Of a stretch of DNA of 64,000 nucleotides, positions 24,336 through 34,087 are shown piece by piece (position 1 is the stretch's first letter; the number at the start of each line of letters is the position of its first letter). The position numbers and the translations under genes are program-made. The DNA is from Intestinimonas timonensis (GTDB taxonomy: Bacteria > Bacillota > Clostridia > Oscillospirales > Oscillospiraceae), in the NCBI RefSeq assembly GCF_900626145.1, contig NZ_LR130817.1, positions 646,697 through 710,696 on the forward strand, written 5' to 3'. Under the pieces are notes generated by a model. That model searched no databases. It had not been told where the DNA came from and was given only the letters and a program-made list of their open reading frames with translations.

Positions 24336-27300
24336 TTAAGGGGAGCAAGCGGGCCCCATGTTGGCGGCAAGATCTTCATAGAAGCAAAAACAATCTTTTC
24401 CGCTGTGCTTGCTGTGGTAGAGGGCAATATCCGCATGATGAAGGTAGTCCAAGTAACTGGTGCTGTCGTTGTGTACATAGGTAAGGCCAATACTGCTGGT
24501 GAGGGAGTTCTCCGGAATGGCGCGCAAATCGTCCAGCAGTTTTTTCAAACGATTTTCTACGATAGGCCTTGGTATGTCGCCCCGGATGTAGACCAGAAAC
24601 TCATCACCGCCAAGCCGACCCACAGTATCCTCCTGGCGGAACGTGGAGAGCAGGGTTTTGGCCACCAGCTTCAGGGCCTTGTCTCCCTCCAGGTGGCCAT
24701 GCTGGTCATTGATGCGTTTGAAGTTGTCGATGTCCAGGAGCATCAGGATGCCGCAGGTATCTTTGCAAGAATTGGTCATGCTGCCTGAGACCACCCGCTC
24801 GAAGGCGGCCCGATTATAGGTATGGGTCAGCGGGTCCCGGCGGGCGGCCTCTTCCTGAGCCGCCTCACGCTCTATCTCTGAGTTGATGTCTTTGAGGTAG
24901 AGCAGGGCGTAGACATTCTTGGTGGTCTCCTCCTGGAAGAGACAGATGTTCAATTCTACCCAGTGCAGGTCGCCGGAGACCGGGCGGCGGTAGCGCAGCC
25001 GATCACTGGTCCTGCCCTGAGAGAGACGCTCGGTCCAGGCGGATGCATCCAGGTAGCTATCCAGAATGGAGTATTGCTCTTTGGGAAGGTAGGCCGCGAG
25101 CTTGTCCTGAAGCACGCTGATAAAGTGGCGGGAGGTAGTGCGGTAGTCCTGATGGTACGGGCGCCAAACTCCACCCACCGACATGAGCTGACCGCTCTCA
25201 AGATCCACCTCGGCATAGGCGATGGTGTCAGACAGTAAGGCCTGATAAAAACGGTGGACGCGCATGAATTCCAGCTCGAGAACACGGGTGGAACCAATGG
25301 GCTCTACAATGACGATGATGGTGTCCAGGTCTTTCTGTTCCTTGCTCAGGTGCTGCAGGGTGAGCTTGAACCATTCATAGGTTCCGCTCTTGGAGCGCAG
25401 CAGGAGCTCCAGCTGTTTGCGTTTGTCTTTGATGCGGAGACGGAAAAAGGAGGAACGGAATTCATCGGCAAAGTGCGGATGGACGGTGCCGTCCTGAATC
25501 CAACATTGCGGGAAGCCGGACTGATGGGTGGAATCCCCCATCATAAGGGAACGTTTGGTCTGGAAAAAGATAGAGTGAGTGGTCTCATTGTACTCAAAAA
25601 TATCTCTTGCGTAGATTTCCGGAAGAAATTGGGGACGGTCAATATCGCTGATGATGCGGTGGTAACCTTTTAGACAAATCATACCGTCCTCGTCTGGCAT
25701 ACGCAACCCGGTACAGCGGACCAGGACCTCTCCCTTTTGGGGATGCCGCCATGTGTACTCCAGCTGGATGGTATGGTAGGTCTGGATCATACGGTCCACA
25801 GATTCATCTACGTAGTGGTAGTAGCCCTCGTTGATCCTGGTGTACCAGAACTGGTAGCACTCTTCCGGGGTAGGGATGTTTTCGACGCCGAGGACCCGGA
25901 ACATGGTGTCGTTGGCCAGCATCTCACAGTAGCTTCGGTCGGGAGAAATTCGAATGATCCACAGGCCGACGTTAAGGGCATCCATGATATCGTAATTTTG
26001 GGAACGAAGCATGGCCTGATAGCGGACTTCGTTGCGATCCCGGCGGATCCGGTCGACCAGGAAATTGGCGAGGACCCGGACTTGGGTGTCATCGTGAATG
26101 GCATATCGGGGATTATCCACACCGATAAAGCCAATGGTTTTATCCCCGTCACGCAGCGGAACTGCGATGAGTCGCTGGATATCCTGAAAATGGAGAACTT
26201 CCCACTCGTCGGGGCTGGTGTCCTTGATGGTATCCAGATTATAGATGATGACGGACTGCTCCAAATCAAAATGAGCTATCCACCGTTTCAGGACCTTCTC
26301 CGGAATACCCTGGAGATGCTCCATTTGCGGGGTGACATGTTCCATACACCATTCAAAGGTGTTGTTCCAGCAGCCTGCTTTCGCCGGACAGGGCTCAAAG
26401 AGGTAGGCACGGTCTGCCTGATAGAATTCTCCTACCGCGGCCAATACCTGCTCGACGGCCTCTTTAAAATCGGAAAATTCTGTAAGCGTTTTGGTGTAGC
26501 CGACAATTCGCTTCGCAAATTCCAATTGCTCTCGGGTGCTCTGACTCACCACCTCCCGCTTGGTGATGTCAGAGGCGACCTCCAATCGCAGGCGTTTTCC
26601 CTTATATGGGATGATTTTATCCTTCAGAAGGAAATGGCGGCCACAGTATTCGTTTTCGTTTTCCCAGATATAGAAGGAATCCTGATTGAGTTTATCGTTG
26701 GTGCAGAATGGGCAGGGGGCGTCCAGCCCCTGGAGGGCCTTGTAGCATTTTCTGCCCTGGTAGTGCTGGATACCGAAGAGACGCTGTCCCGCTGGATTTA
26801 AATAGTAGAGCTCGTAGGTGTCCATATCGCTGACGTAGAAAATGTCATTTTCTGCGGCGAGGACAAGATTTGAAAACTCCTGTTCAGTTCCATCTATCAA
26901 GGGCGGATGATTGAAGGAGGGACGATCTTTCCGATAATTTTGTTCCGCTGCCGTCCTGGTGCTGAAGGCGGTGCTGGTCGGGTCCAGGTAGAGGGCTTCC
27001 AACTCGGACACGGTGCAGGGACGGGCAAACAGGAAACCCTGCAGCAGATCCGGATGCAGCTCCTCCAGTGTGTGCAGTTCATCTTCGGTCTCGATACCCT
27101 CACAGCACACACGGATCTGGCAGCTGTCGGCCAGTTCCAGCATGTTGCTTAAAAGCCGATAGTTGTAGGCGCTGTGCTGGATGTTGTTGACAAAACAGCG
27201 GTCGATCTTGATCTCGTCAATCTCCATTTCCTTGAGGCGGCTGAGGCTGGAATATCCGGTGCCGAAGTCATCCACAGAGATTTCGATGCCGTGATCCTTC

Positions 27301-28616
27301 CACTGGCGGAAGATGGAGTTGATATGGGGATAGTCCATGAGCTGCATGCTCTCGGTGAGCTCGATGGTCAGAGCATTTCCAGGCAGGCCGCTGCGTTTCA
27401 GTACCTGAAGCACGTCAGAGACGATGGAGTTCTCCAGCAGCTGTGTATAGGACATATTTATACTGATATGGAAGTCTGGAATCTTTTTACGCCAGTGCCT
27501 GCACTGCGTCAACGCAGTTTCCAGTACCCACAGCCCGATGGGGCAGATGAGCTTGGTCTGCTCCAGAATGGGGACAAATTCTGTGGGAGACACGGGACCA
27601 CGCCGGGGGGAGGTATATCGCAGCAGGCATTCCGCACCATAGAGCGAATAAAAGAGGGAGCGGACCTGCGGCTGATAAACGAGGGAAAACCCGGAAAAAC
27701 CGGACTGAATACTCCACTCCAGGTCCTCTTTCAGCTCCAGAGTGACGATCTGACGTTCGTAGTCCTCAGCGGAGAAAAACCAAAGCCTGTTTTTTCCATG
27801 AACCTTTGCGTAGTCCAGAGCACTTTCCGCATATTGGTAAAGGGCGGTCGGATCGGTGACCGGATATTCCCGAAAAGCTACACAACCGCCTGACAGAGTA
27901 CACTGACCATCCATGCGCTTCTGCATTTGAGAAAAAACAGAGGAGACGTCGTCGCGGTTGCGGTAAGGAAGCAGAACGACAAAACAATCTCCATTGACCC
28001 GATAAAGCGGTCGCGTCCCATATGTAACGTCTTCCAAAGCCTCTGCTACATTTTTAAGGACAGCATCACCGGCATAGCGTCCCTGCTTGAGGTTGATGGA
28101 CTTGAGATCGTCGACGCCGACAACAAGTAAGAAACCATCTGCTCCGGAAGACAATGTCAGGCTGATTTCTTCCTTAAGACCCTCCATATGGAAGGAGCCG
28201 GCGTAGTAATCGATCTGCCGACCATTTTTGTTGCCGGAGATGTGACCGGCAATCCAACGTGAATGCCCAAATTCATCCAGCTTGCAGTTGCTGCGGCTGG
28301 TGACCCAGACTACATCCCCATTTTTGCGCGTCAAACGGTATTGGAGATCGTGGGTAAGAAGAAGGTCTTCCTTTGTCAGGCGGAAGAACTCTTTGAGCTT
28401 GGGAACGTCGGGGGCATATACAATTTTTATCCAATCCTCGATGGAACAGCAGCCGTGCGCATCCTGAGAAATGTCGTAAAGATCACCGAGAAACCCGGAA
28501 AAACAGATCCGGCCAGTGACCAGATCTGCAAAAAAATAGTATCCTTCCGCAGCATTTCCCAAAAAACTCCATAAGGTGCGATAGAGCCCCAGCTCATTTT
28601 GCAAATCTGCTTCCAT
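24336..28616 (-). CDS. Large PAS-GAF-EAL-GGDEF cyclic-di-GMP signalling protein
   Basis: A 1426-residue cytoplasmic-type protein with no membrane segment. Order: PAS (about 20-130); degenerate GGDEF (about 155-290, RVNGDCF in place of the active motif, 206-212); EAL (about 300-545) with the catalytic Glu in GAECLLR (327-333), INMS, ELTES, VDDFGTGYSSL (448-458), EGIE and QGFLFARP; PAS (about 580-690); GAF (about 715-865); two further PAS-like regions (about 880-1230); and an intact C-terminal GGDEF (1336-1340) with an I-site RQED at 1327-1330. Motifs predict a working phosphodiesterase and a working, product-inhibited diguanylate cyclase in one chain. The input signals are unknown. Confidence 0.93.
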   Translation of the reverse strand: MEADLQNELGLYRTLWSFLGNAAEGYYFFADLVTGRICFSGFLGDLYDISQDAHGCCSIEDWIKIVYAPDVPKLKEFFRLTKEDLLLTHDLQYRLTRKNGDVVWVTSRSNCKLDEFGHSRWIAGHISGNKNGRQIDYYAGSFHMEGLKEEISLTLSSGADGFLLVVGVDDLKSINLKQGRYAGDAVLKNVAEALEDVTYGTRPLYRVNGDCFVVLLPYRNRDDVSSVFSQMQKRMDGQCTLSGGCVAFREYPVTDPTALYQYAESALDYAKVHGKNRLWFFSAEDYERQIVTLELKEDLEWSIQSGFSGFSLVYQPQVRSLFYSLYGAECLLRYTSPRRGPVSPTEFVPILEQTKLICPIGLWVLETALTQCRHWRKKIPDFHISINMSYTQLLENSIVSDVLQVLKRSGLPGNALTIELTESMQLMDYPHINSIFRQWKDHGIEISVDDFGTGYSSLSRLKEMEIDEIKIDRCFVNNIQHSAYNYRLLSNMLELADSCQIRVCCEGIETEDELHTLEELHPDLLQGFLFARPCTVSELEALYLDPTSTAFSTRTAAEQNYRKDRPSFNHPPLIDGTEQEFSNLVLAAENDIFYVSDMDTYELYYLNPAGQRLFGIQHYQGRKCYKALQGLDAPCPFCTNDKLNQDSFYIWENENEYCGRHFLLKDKIIPYKGKRLRLEVASDITKREVVSQSTREQLEFAKRIVGYTKTLTEFSDFKEAVEQVLAAVGEFYQADRAYLFEPCPAKAGCWNNTFEWCMEHVTPQMEHLQGIPEKVLKRWIAHFDLEQSVIIYNLDTIKDTSPDEWEVLHFQDIQRLIAVPLRDGDKTIGFIGVDNPRYAIHDDTQVRVLANFLVDRIRRDRNEVRYQAMLRSQNYDIMDALNVGLWIIRISPDRSYCEMLANDTMFRVLGVENIPTPEECYQFWYTRINEGYYHYVDESVDRMIQTYHTIQLEYTWRHPQKGEVLVRCTGLRMPDEDGMICLKGYHRIISDIDRPQFLPEIYARDIFEYNETTHSIFFQTKRSLMMGDSTHQSGFPQCWIQDGTVHPHFADEFRSSFFRLRIKDKRKQLELLLRSKSGTYEWFKLTLQHLSKEQKDLDTIIVIVEPIGSTRVLELEFMRVHRFYQALLSDTIAYAEVDLESGQLMSVGGVWRPYHQDYRTTSRHFISVLQDKLAAYLPKEQYSILDSYLDASAWTERLSQGRTSDRLRYRRPVSGDLHWVELNICLFQEETTKNVYALLYLKDINSEIEREAAQEEAARRDPLTHTYNRAAFERVVSGSMTNSCKDTCGILMLLDIDNFKRINDQHGHLEGDKALKLVAKTLLSTFRQEDTVGRLGGDEFLVYIRGDIPRPIVENRLKKLLDDLRAIPENSLTSSIGLTYVHNDSTSYLDYLHHADIALYHSKHSGKDCFCFYEDLAANMGPACSP

Positions 28617-28694
28617 GGGTCCTATTCCAGCTTTCCTGTCTGATGCGGCAAAACAGCGCCTTGTTGACTATGCCGACCAACATATTTTAGTTCC

Positions 28695-28722
28695 AATATA
28701 TCAGATTTTAGAGAAAGGTCAA
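28695..28722 (-). promoter_or_regulatory. Putative promoter of the EAL-GGDEF gene
   Basis: Minus-strand TTGACC (28717-28722), 16-bp spacer, TATATT (28695-28700), about 80 bp upstream of the start. The rest of the 180-bp gap to glyA holds the glyA terminator. Confidence 0.45.
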
Positions 28723-28746
28723 GGGACATTTCCAAAATCATACAAA

Positions 28747-28781
28747 GCGAGGAGCCTGACCATTGTGGACAGACTCCTCGC
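28747..28781 (-). terminator. Probable terminator of glyA
   Basis: Hairpin with outer stem GCGAGGAG / CTCCTCGC and inner CTG / CAG pairs around a short loop, followed on the minus strand by a weak T-rich run. It lies 19 bp past the glyA stop. Confidence 0.55.
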
Positions 28782-28799
28782 TTGCTGATTCCATCAGGC

Positions 28800-30041
28800 T
28801 CACTGATAGAGGGGATATTTGGCGCACATAGCGGCCACCGTCTCCCGGATGGAGTCGGCCTTGGCGTCAAAATCGGTGGCGGCCTGCCAGATGAGGGAGC
28901 CGATGACCTTCATCTCTTCCTCACCGAAGCCGCGGGTGGTGACAGCGGGGGTGCCCACCCGGATGCCGCTGGTGACAAAGGGCTTCTCGGGATCGTTGGG
29001 GATGGCGTTCTTGTTGACGGTGATGTGGACCTCGTCCAGCCGCTTTTCCAGTTCCTTGCCGGTGATGTGGGCCTTGCGCAGATCCACCAGCATCAGGTGG
29101 TTGTCGGTGCCGCCGGAGACCAGGTCGAAGCCGGCGTCGGTGAGGGACTGAGCCAGCACGGCGGCGTTTTTGACGATGCGGCCCTGATAGTCTTTGAATT
29201 CGGGCTTGAGGGCTTCACCGAAGGCCACTGCCTTAGCCGCGATGATGTGGAGGAGAGGACCGCCCTGAGAGCCGGGGAAGATGGCGGAGTCGATCTTCTT
29301 GGCCAGCTCCTCCTTGCAGAGGATCATGCCGCCACGGGGACCGCGGAGGGTCTTGTGGGTGGTGGTGGTGACCACATCGGCGTAAGGGACAGGGGAGGGG
29401 TGGAGCCCGGCGGCAACCAGGCCGGCGATGTGGGCCATGTCCACGAACAGGTAGGCGCCCACCTCGTGGGCGATGTCGGCAAAGGCCTTGAAGTCGATGA
29501 TTCGGGGGTAGGCGGAGGCGCCGGCAATGATCATCTTGGGTTTATGCTGCCGGGCAAGGTCGCGCACCTGGTCATAGTCGATGTAGCCCTTGTCGTTGAG
29601 ACCATAGGAAATCATATGATAGTTCTTACCGGAGAAGTTTACGGGAGAACCGTGGGTGAGGTGGCCGCCGTTGCCCAGATCCATACCAAGCACGGTGTCG
29701 CCGTGCTCGCACAGAGCCTGATAAACCGCGTAATTGGCCTGGGCGCCGGAGTGGGGCTGGACGTTGGCATGGTCGGCGCCGAAGAGCTTGCAAGCCCGGT
29801 CCCGGGCGATGTTTTCGGTGACGTCCACCTCCTGGCAGCCGCCGTAGTAGCGCTTGCCGGGATAGCCCTCGGCGTACTTGTTGGTGAGCACCGTGCCCAT
29901 GGCCACCAGCACCGCCTCGCTGACGATGTTCTCAGAGGCGATGAGCTCAATGTTCCGCCGCTGCCGGGCCAGCTCGGCCGCCACAGTGGCGCCCACTTCC
30001 GGGTCGCTGGCGGTGAGGAAGTCGATCATTTCTTGTACCAT
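28800..30041 (-). CDS. glyA: Serine hydroxymethyltransferase
   Basis: Pyridoxal-phosphate enzyme that interconverts serine and glycine with tetrahydrofolate, the main source of one-carbon units. The 413-residue product has the family motifs [55 protein letters not shown] and the PLP lysine in [14 protein letters not shown]. The start at 30041 is chosen over ATG 30062 because GAGGTG precedes it at the right distance. Stands alone with its own promoter and terminator. Confidence 0.97.
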   Translation of the reverse strand: MVQEMIDFLTASDPEVGATVAAELARQRRNIELIASENIVSEAVLVAMGTVLTNKYAEGYPGKRYYGGCQEVDVTENIARDRACKLFGADHANVQPHSGAQANYAVYQALCEHGDTVLGMDLGNGGHLTHGSPVNFSGKNYHMISYGLNDKGYIDYDQVRDLARQHKPKMIIAGASAYPRIIDFKAFADIAHEVGAYLFVDMAHIAGLVAAGLHPSPVPYADVVTTTTHKTLRGPRGGMILCKEELAKKIDSAIFPGSQGGPLLHIIAAKAVAFGEALKPEFKDYQGRIVKNAAVLAQSLTDAGFDLVSGGTDNHLMLVDLRKAHITGKELEKRLDEVHITVNKNAIPNDPEKPFVTSGIRVGTPAVTTRGFGEEEMKVIGSLIWQAATDFDAKADSIRETVAAMCAKYPLYQ

Positions 30042-30092
30042 TGCCGTCGCACCTCTCATCAAGTAAGTAGTGTGTCAAAGTGACATGAAAAT

Positions 30093-30121
30093 ATTATACC
30101 GGAACCTTCGGAGAAATACAA
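30093..30121 (-). promoter_or_regulatory. Sigma-A promoter of glyA
   Basis: Minus-strand TTGTAT (30116-30121), 17-bp spacer, consensus TATAAT (30093-30098), about 50 bp upstream of the start codon. Confidence 0.65.
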
Positions 30122-30181
30122 CTGTCATTCTTGGAAAAACACAGTCGCATATTGCCTTTCTTTATGGTATGATAACAGAGA

Positions 30182-30199
30182 CCGGCGGCTTGCCGCCGG
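30182..30199 (+). repeat. Short hairpin in the nth leader
   Basis: Inverted repeat CCGGCGGC / GCCGCCGG with a 2-base centre, just upstream of the nth ribosome site. No T-run follows, so it is more likely a leader stem or the remnant of a repeat than a terminator. Confidence 0.4.
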
Positions 30200-30227
30200 C
30201 AGTACGGCATGGAAAGGAATGGCCGAC

Positions 30228-30872
30228 ATGACAAAAAAAGAGCGGGCCAGAGCCATTGTGGAGGAGCTCAAGGTCCTTTATCCGGAGGGAATCTGCTCCC
30301 TCAACTATCCTAAGCCTTATGAATTGCTGTTTTCTGTCCGGTTGGCGGCCCAATGCACCGACGAGCGGGTCAATATGGTGACTCCGGCCCTCTTCGCACG
30401 GTTCCCAACCCTGGAGTCATTGGCCCAGGCCGACGTCTCCGAGGTGGAGGAGTACATCCACTCCACCGGCTTTTTCCGGGCCAAGGCCCGTGATATTGTG
30501 GCCGCTTCCCAAATGATGCTGGAGCAATTCGGCGGCAAGGTGCCTGACAACATGGAGGACCTGCTGAAGCTGCCGGGCGTGGGCCGCAAGACGGCCAATC
30601 TTATTTTGGGAGACGTCTATCACGTTCCCGGCGTGGTGGTGGCGGACACGCACTGCATCCGCATTTCCGGCAAGCTTGGGCTCACCGACGGCACTAAGGA
30701 CCCGGCCAAGGTGGAGACGCAGCTCCGGAAGATTCTGCCGCCGGAGGAGTCCAACGACTTTTGCCATCGGCTGGTGCTCCATGGGCGGGCGGTGTGTACG
30801 GCGCGGAAGCCGGACTGCCAGAACTGTACCCTGCGGCCCTGGTGCGACTTTTTCCAGAAGGGGACGAAGTGA
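30228..30872 (+). CDS. nth: Endonuclease III
   Basis: DNA glycosylase and AP lyase that removes oxidised pyrimidines. The 214 residues include the helix-hairpin-helix LPGVGRKTANLIL with the catalytic Lys, the catalytic Asp in VVADTHCIRIS, and the C-terminal 4Fe-4S cluster cysteines in C-X6-C-X2-C-X5-C spacing (CTARKPDCQNCTLRPWC). ATG 30228 has the GGAAAGGA site at a normal distance; ATG 30219, three codons upstream, is too close to it. Confidence 0.96.
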   Translation: MTKKERARAIVEELKVLYPEGICSLNYPKPYELLFSVRLAAQCTDERVNMVTPALFARFPTLESLAQADVSEVEEYIHSTGFFRAKARDIVAASQMMLEQFGGKVPDNMEDLLKLPGVGRKTANLILGDVYHVPGVVVADTHCIRISGKLGLTDGTKDPAKVETQLRKILPPEESNDFCHRLVLHGRAVCTARKPDCQNCTLRPWCDFFQKGTK

Positions 30873-30873
30873 C

Positions 30874-31500
30874 ATGGAGCTGATAGACCTGGAAACCTGG
30901 ACCCGCAAAGAACATTTCCAATTCTTTTCCGGGCTTTCTTTTCCATTTTATAATGTAACCAGCACCCTGGATGTGACCGAGTTCTATCCATGGGTCAAGG
31001 AACGGAAATACTCCTTTTATTACAGTCTCATCTATGCCACCATGACAGTGATGAACGGCCTGCCCGATTACCTCTATAAAATCCGGGGTGGGCAGGTGGT
31101 GAAGCACGACCATCTGGACCCCAGTTTTGTGGTCATGGATGGGAACACCCATCTGCTGAAGATTGTGACGGTGCCCTTCGGCGGCAGCCTGGAGGAGTTT
31201 TGCGACCGGTGTGTCCGGTATGAAGCGGTCCAGAAGTCGCCCTTCCCACCGGCGGAATCGGAGGCCAGAGACGATCTGGTTTATATTTCCTGCCTGCCAT
31301 GGATGAGCTTTACCAGTCTTACCAACGAGATGGACATCAACCCGGATGACTCCATTCCCAGAGTGGCCTGGGGAAAGTTTGAAAAGCGGGAAGGGAGACT
31401 CCTGCTGCCCTACGCGGTGCAGCTCAATCACCGCCTTCTGGATGGCTGGCACCTGAGCCAGCTGGTGAACGGTGTCCAGACCTGGATCGATCAACGGTGA
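30874..31500 (+). CDS. CAT-fold (CatA-like) O-acetyltransferase
   Basis: A 208-residue protein of the chloramphenicol acetyltransferase fold: N-terminal WTRKEHFQFFSGLSFPFYNVT, central SFYYSLIYATMTVMN, SCLPWMSFTSL, and the catalytic HxxxDG as HRLLDG (His186, Asp190). It begins 1 bp after the nth stop. Housekeeping copies of this family are widespread in gut Clostridia and mostly have unknown acceptors, so chloramphenicol resistance should not be assumed. Confidence 0.88.
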   Translation: MELIDLETWTRKEHFQFFSGLSFPFYNVTSTLDVTEFYPWVKERKYSFYYSLIYATMTVMNGLPDYLYKIRGGQVVKHDHLDPSFVVMDGNTHLLKIVTVPFGGSLEEFCDRCVRYEAVQKSPFPPAESEARDDLVYISCLPWMSFTSLTNEMDINPDDSIPRVAWGKFEKREGRLLLPYAVQLNHRLLDGWHLSQLVNGVQTWIDQR

Positions 31501-31801
31501 AACAGGAAGACCCGCGGCTTACACCGCGGGTCTGAGCCTGTCGACAAAGTCGACAGGCTCTCTCAAAAATGCAGGCATTTTTTCGAAAAGATGCAGGCCG
31601 CTGCATCGTACTCGCTTCGCTCGCACGTTTGCGGCCTGAGCAGTGTTTTTTCCGAGGCACATGTCCCCGGAAAAAACAGACTGTACTTGATTCCGTCGTC
31701 TGCGGACGACGGAACTCTGCGAGGCTCTTGCACAAAATCTGACGTATATGCCCTTTTTCGACAACCTGAGACCCGCGGCTTACACCGCGGGTCTTCCTGT
31801 T
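31501..31801. mobile_element. MITE-like palindromic intergenic element, 301 bp
   Basis: No gene is apparent. The two ends are 33-bp inverted repeats (31501-31533 and 31769-31801) that match except for a 6-base loop sequence, which differs only because it is inverted. Each end is itself a hairpin (ACCCGCGG-CTTACA-CCGCGGGT). Inside are further stems: GAGCCTGTCGAC-AAA-GTCGACAGGCTC (31534-31560), GTTTTTTCCG with its complement CGGAAAAAAC (about 31644-31678), and CCGTCGTC / GACGACGG (about 31695-31712). The structure is that of a non-autonomous transposable element or a highly folded RNA; it also lies where two converging genes need a terminator. No clear target duplication is visible. Confidence 0.7.
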
Positions 31802-31805
31802 CCGT

Positions 31806-33077
31806 TTAAAAGTCAGGCCCCTTGATCTCTTCCCAGTAGCGTTTGGCCGCCTGTTCCGCCTTGTTCTCGGCGTAGGTGTAGTACCGGGTGCCCAGAAGAC
31901 TGTCGGGGAGGTACTGCTGCCGCACCCAGTGGTGGGGGAAGTCGTGGGGGTAGAGATAGCCCTGCTCCCGCTCCATGCCGGCGGAGTCGGCGTGCTTGTT
32001 CTGGAGATGCCGGGGGTAGTCTCCGGTCTTGCCCGCGCGCACGTCTGCCAGGGCGGCGTCAAAGGCGATGTGGGCGGAGTTGGACTTGGGGCTGGTGGCC
32101 ATGAGTACCGCCGCGTCCCCAAGGGGGATGCGGGCCTCGGGAAGGCCCAGCATGTTGGCGGCGTCCACGCAGGCCTTGACGATGGGGATGATCTGGGGAT
32201 AGGCCAGTCCCACGTCCTCACAGGCGATGACCATGAGCCGGCGGCAGGCGGAGATCAGGTCCCCGGCCTCCAGCAGCCGGGCCAGGTAGTGGCAGGCGGC
32301 GTCCGGGTCGGAGCCGCGGATGGACTTCTGAAGAGCGGAGAGAATATCATAGTGGTCGTCGCCCTCCCGGTCGTACCGCATGGCGGAGCGCTGGGCCACC
32401 ACCTGGGCGTCGGCCAGGGTCACCCGCAGTCCCCCATTTTCCCGGCGGGCGGTGTTCATAAGGAGTTCCACCGCATTCATGGCCTTGCGTACATCGCCGC
32501 CGCAGGCCGAGGCGATGACCTCCCGCACGCCGTCCTCGCAGGAGAGCTCCGCCCCCAGCCGATCGGCCATGATGGCCATGCCCCGGTCGATAGCGGGAAG
32601 GACGTCGGCGGGCTCCACCGGCTTGAACTCAAAGACGGTGGACCGACTGAGCACGGCGTTGTAGACATAGAAGTAGGGGTTTTCTGTGGTGGAGGCGATG
32701 AGGGTGACGTCCCCCTTCTCGATGACTTCCAGCAGGGACTGCTGCTGCTTTTTGTTAAAGTACTGGATCTCATCCAGATAGAGGAGGATGCCGTTGGGGG
32801 CCAGCATGGTGCCCACGTCGGCCAGTACGTCCTTCACATCGGAGAGGGAGCCGGTGGTGGCGTTGATCCGCCGCAGGGCCCGGTTGGTCCGGGCGGCGAT
32901 GAGATTGGCCACGGTGGTTTTGCCGGTGCCGGAGGGACCGTAAAAGACCAGGTTGGGGATGTTTCCGCTCTCGATGATGCGCCGCAGCAGCCCGTCCGGG
33001 CCCAGGATGTGCCGCTGGCCCACCACCTCGTCCAGGCTGGTGGGGCGGATCTCGTCCGCCAGAGGCCGGTACGCCAT
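31806..33077 (-). CDS. rarA: Replication-associated recombination protein A (RarA/MgsA AAA+ ATPase)
   Basis: AAA+ ATPase that acts at stalled replication forks. 423 residues: Walker A GPSGTGKTT (47-55), Walker B ILLYLDEIQYF, sensor STTENPYF, arginine-finger region SRSTVFEF, and the C-terminal tetramerisation domain (AACHYLARLLEAGD, RRLMVIACEDVGLA, KSNSAHIAFDAALAD). ATG 33077 follows GGGAGGT; the same frame stays open another 396 codons upstream, but that part lies antisense-frame inside the S1 gene and has no homology. Confidence 0.95.
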   Translation of the reverse strand: MAYRPLADEIRPTSLDEVVGQRHILGPDGLLRRIIESGNIPNLVFYGPSGTGKTTVANLIAARTNRALRRINATTGSLSDVKDVLADVGTMLAPNGILLYLDEIQYFNKKQQQSLLEVIEKGDVTLIASTTENPYFYVYNAVLSRSTVFEFKPVEPADVLPAIDRGMAIMADRLGAELSCEDGVREVIASACGGDVRKAMNAVELLMNTARRENGGLRVTLADAQVVAQRSAMRYDREGDDHYDILSALQKSIRGSDPDAACHYLARLLEAGDLISACRRLMVIACEDVGLAYPQIIPIVKACVDAANMLGLPEARIPLGDAAVLMATSPKSNSAHIAFDAALADVRAGKTGDYPRHLQNKHADSAGMEREQGYLYPHDFPHHWVRQQYLPDSLLGTRYYTYAENKAEQAAKRYWEEIKGPDF

Positions 33078-33154
33078 AAAAAGACCTCCCGAAAAAAGAA
33101 TGGAGGGGAATGTTCCCCTCCATTCTAACAGATGTTCGAATCGGCGTAAAGGGT

Positions 33155-34087
33155 TTAGAGGAAATCGGTCTCCAGCCCTGTTTTCCGGCAGCCTTCTGGA
33201 GCATAGCGCCAGTGGCCCAGTCGGCCGTCGGTGATAAAATAGGTGAGGGGCGGCGGAGTGGGCTCCGGGGACAGTCGGTCGATAATAAGGAGCTTGATCT
33301 TCATACGCTCGGGAAGAATGGACTTGAGAAAGACGGAGACCCGGTCCCCTTCGTGCAGGTCCTCCCGGGGCTCGGCCAGGCCGGACAGGTTGGGAAAGAG
33401 CTCCACGAAGGCGCCGTAATCCTTGATGCCCCGGACCCAGCCTGCCACTGTCATGCCAGGGGTGAGACGGCGGGCGTTTTCCTCCCATGTGCCCAGCAGC
33501 TCCCGGTGGGTGAGCCGCACCCGGCCCAGGGTGGGGTCGGTGTCCACCACGGCGGCGAAGATCTCCTGCCCCACAGTAAAGCGGCAGGCAGGGTGGGGGA
33601 TGCGGGAGACCGAGATCTGCTCCAGACCGATCATGGATACCAGGCCGCAGCCCATATCCACAAAGGCGCCGAAGGGCTCCAAGTGAGTGACGGTGCAGGG
33701 AATGACCATGCCGGGCCGCAGCCTGGCCATGAGAGCTTCCCGGGCCAGCGACTGAGCGCGGCGGCGGGAGAGGAGGAGCCGGGGGCCCTCGGGTCCCTCC
33801 ATGACCCCCTCTACCAGAAAGCACACCGGCTTGCCCACCCGGGAGAGGATGGCGATGTCCCGGACGGTGCCCTCGGCCACACCCACGGCGGTCTCCAGCC
33901 GGGGGATCACCCCGATGAAGGGCCCCAGAGCCACGGTAAGATCGTGCTCCGGGGAGCAGGAGAGGGCCATGCCCTCCAGGATCTGGTCCCGGTCCCGGGC
34001 GGAGAGCAGCCCGGACAGAGAGGAACAGGCGGCCTGGTTCTCCGGCGTCTCCAGGCGTCTGCCCTCGGGAAGAAAACGGCTGAGCAT
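33155..34087 (-). CDS. S1-domain RNA-binding protein (short ribosomal-protein-S1-like)
   Basis: A 310-residue protein with at least two S1 OB-fold repeats (GMVIPCTVTHLEPFGAFVDM at about 127-146 and GMTVAGWVRGIKDYGAFVEL at about 211-230) and an N-terminal part with a further S1-like stretch. Short S1-like proteins of Firmicutes bind mRNA or the ribosome. ATG 34087 is chosen because AAAGGA then lies at 9 bp; it abuts the ATG three codons upstream. Same direction as rarA, 77 bp upstream of it. Exact role unknown. Confidence 0.85.
   Translation of the reverse strand: MLSRFLPEGRRLETPENQAACSSLSGLLSARDRDQILEGMALSCSPEHDLTVALGPFIGVIPRLETAVGVAEGTVRDIAILSRVGKPVCFLVEGVMEGPEGPRLLLSRRRAQSLAREALMARLRPGMVIPCTVTHLEPFGAFVDMGCGLVSMIGLEQISVSRIPHPACRFTVGQEIFAAVVDTDPTLGRVRLTHRELLGTWEENARRLTPGMTVAGWVRGIKDYGAFVELFPNLSGLAEPREDLHEGDRVSVFLKSILPERMKIKLLIIDRLSPEPTPPPLTYFITDGRLGHWRYAPEGCRKTGLETDFL

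Noticed and set aside
30874..31500. Chloramphenicol resistance gene
   Set aside because: The fold and HxxxDG motif fit, but the gene is in a housekeeping context with no mobile-resistance signs; only a generic acetyltransferase is supported.
31501..31801. Repeated hairpin unit as a CRISPR array
   Set aside because: Only two copies, placed as inverted ends with no regular spacers and no cas genes.
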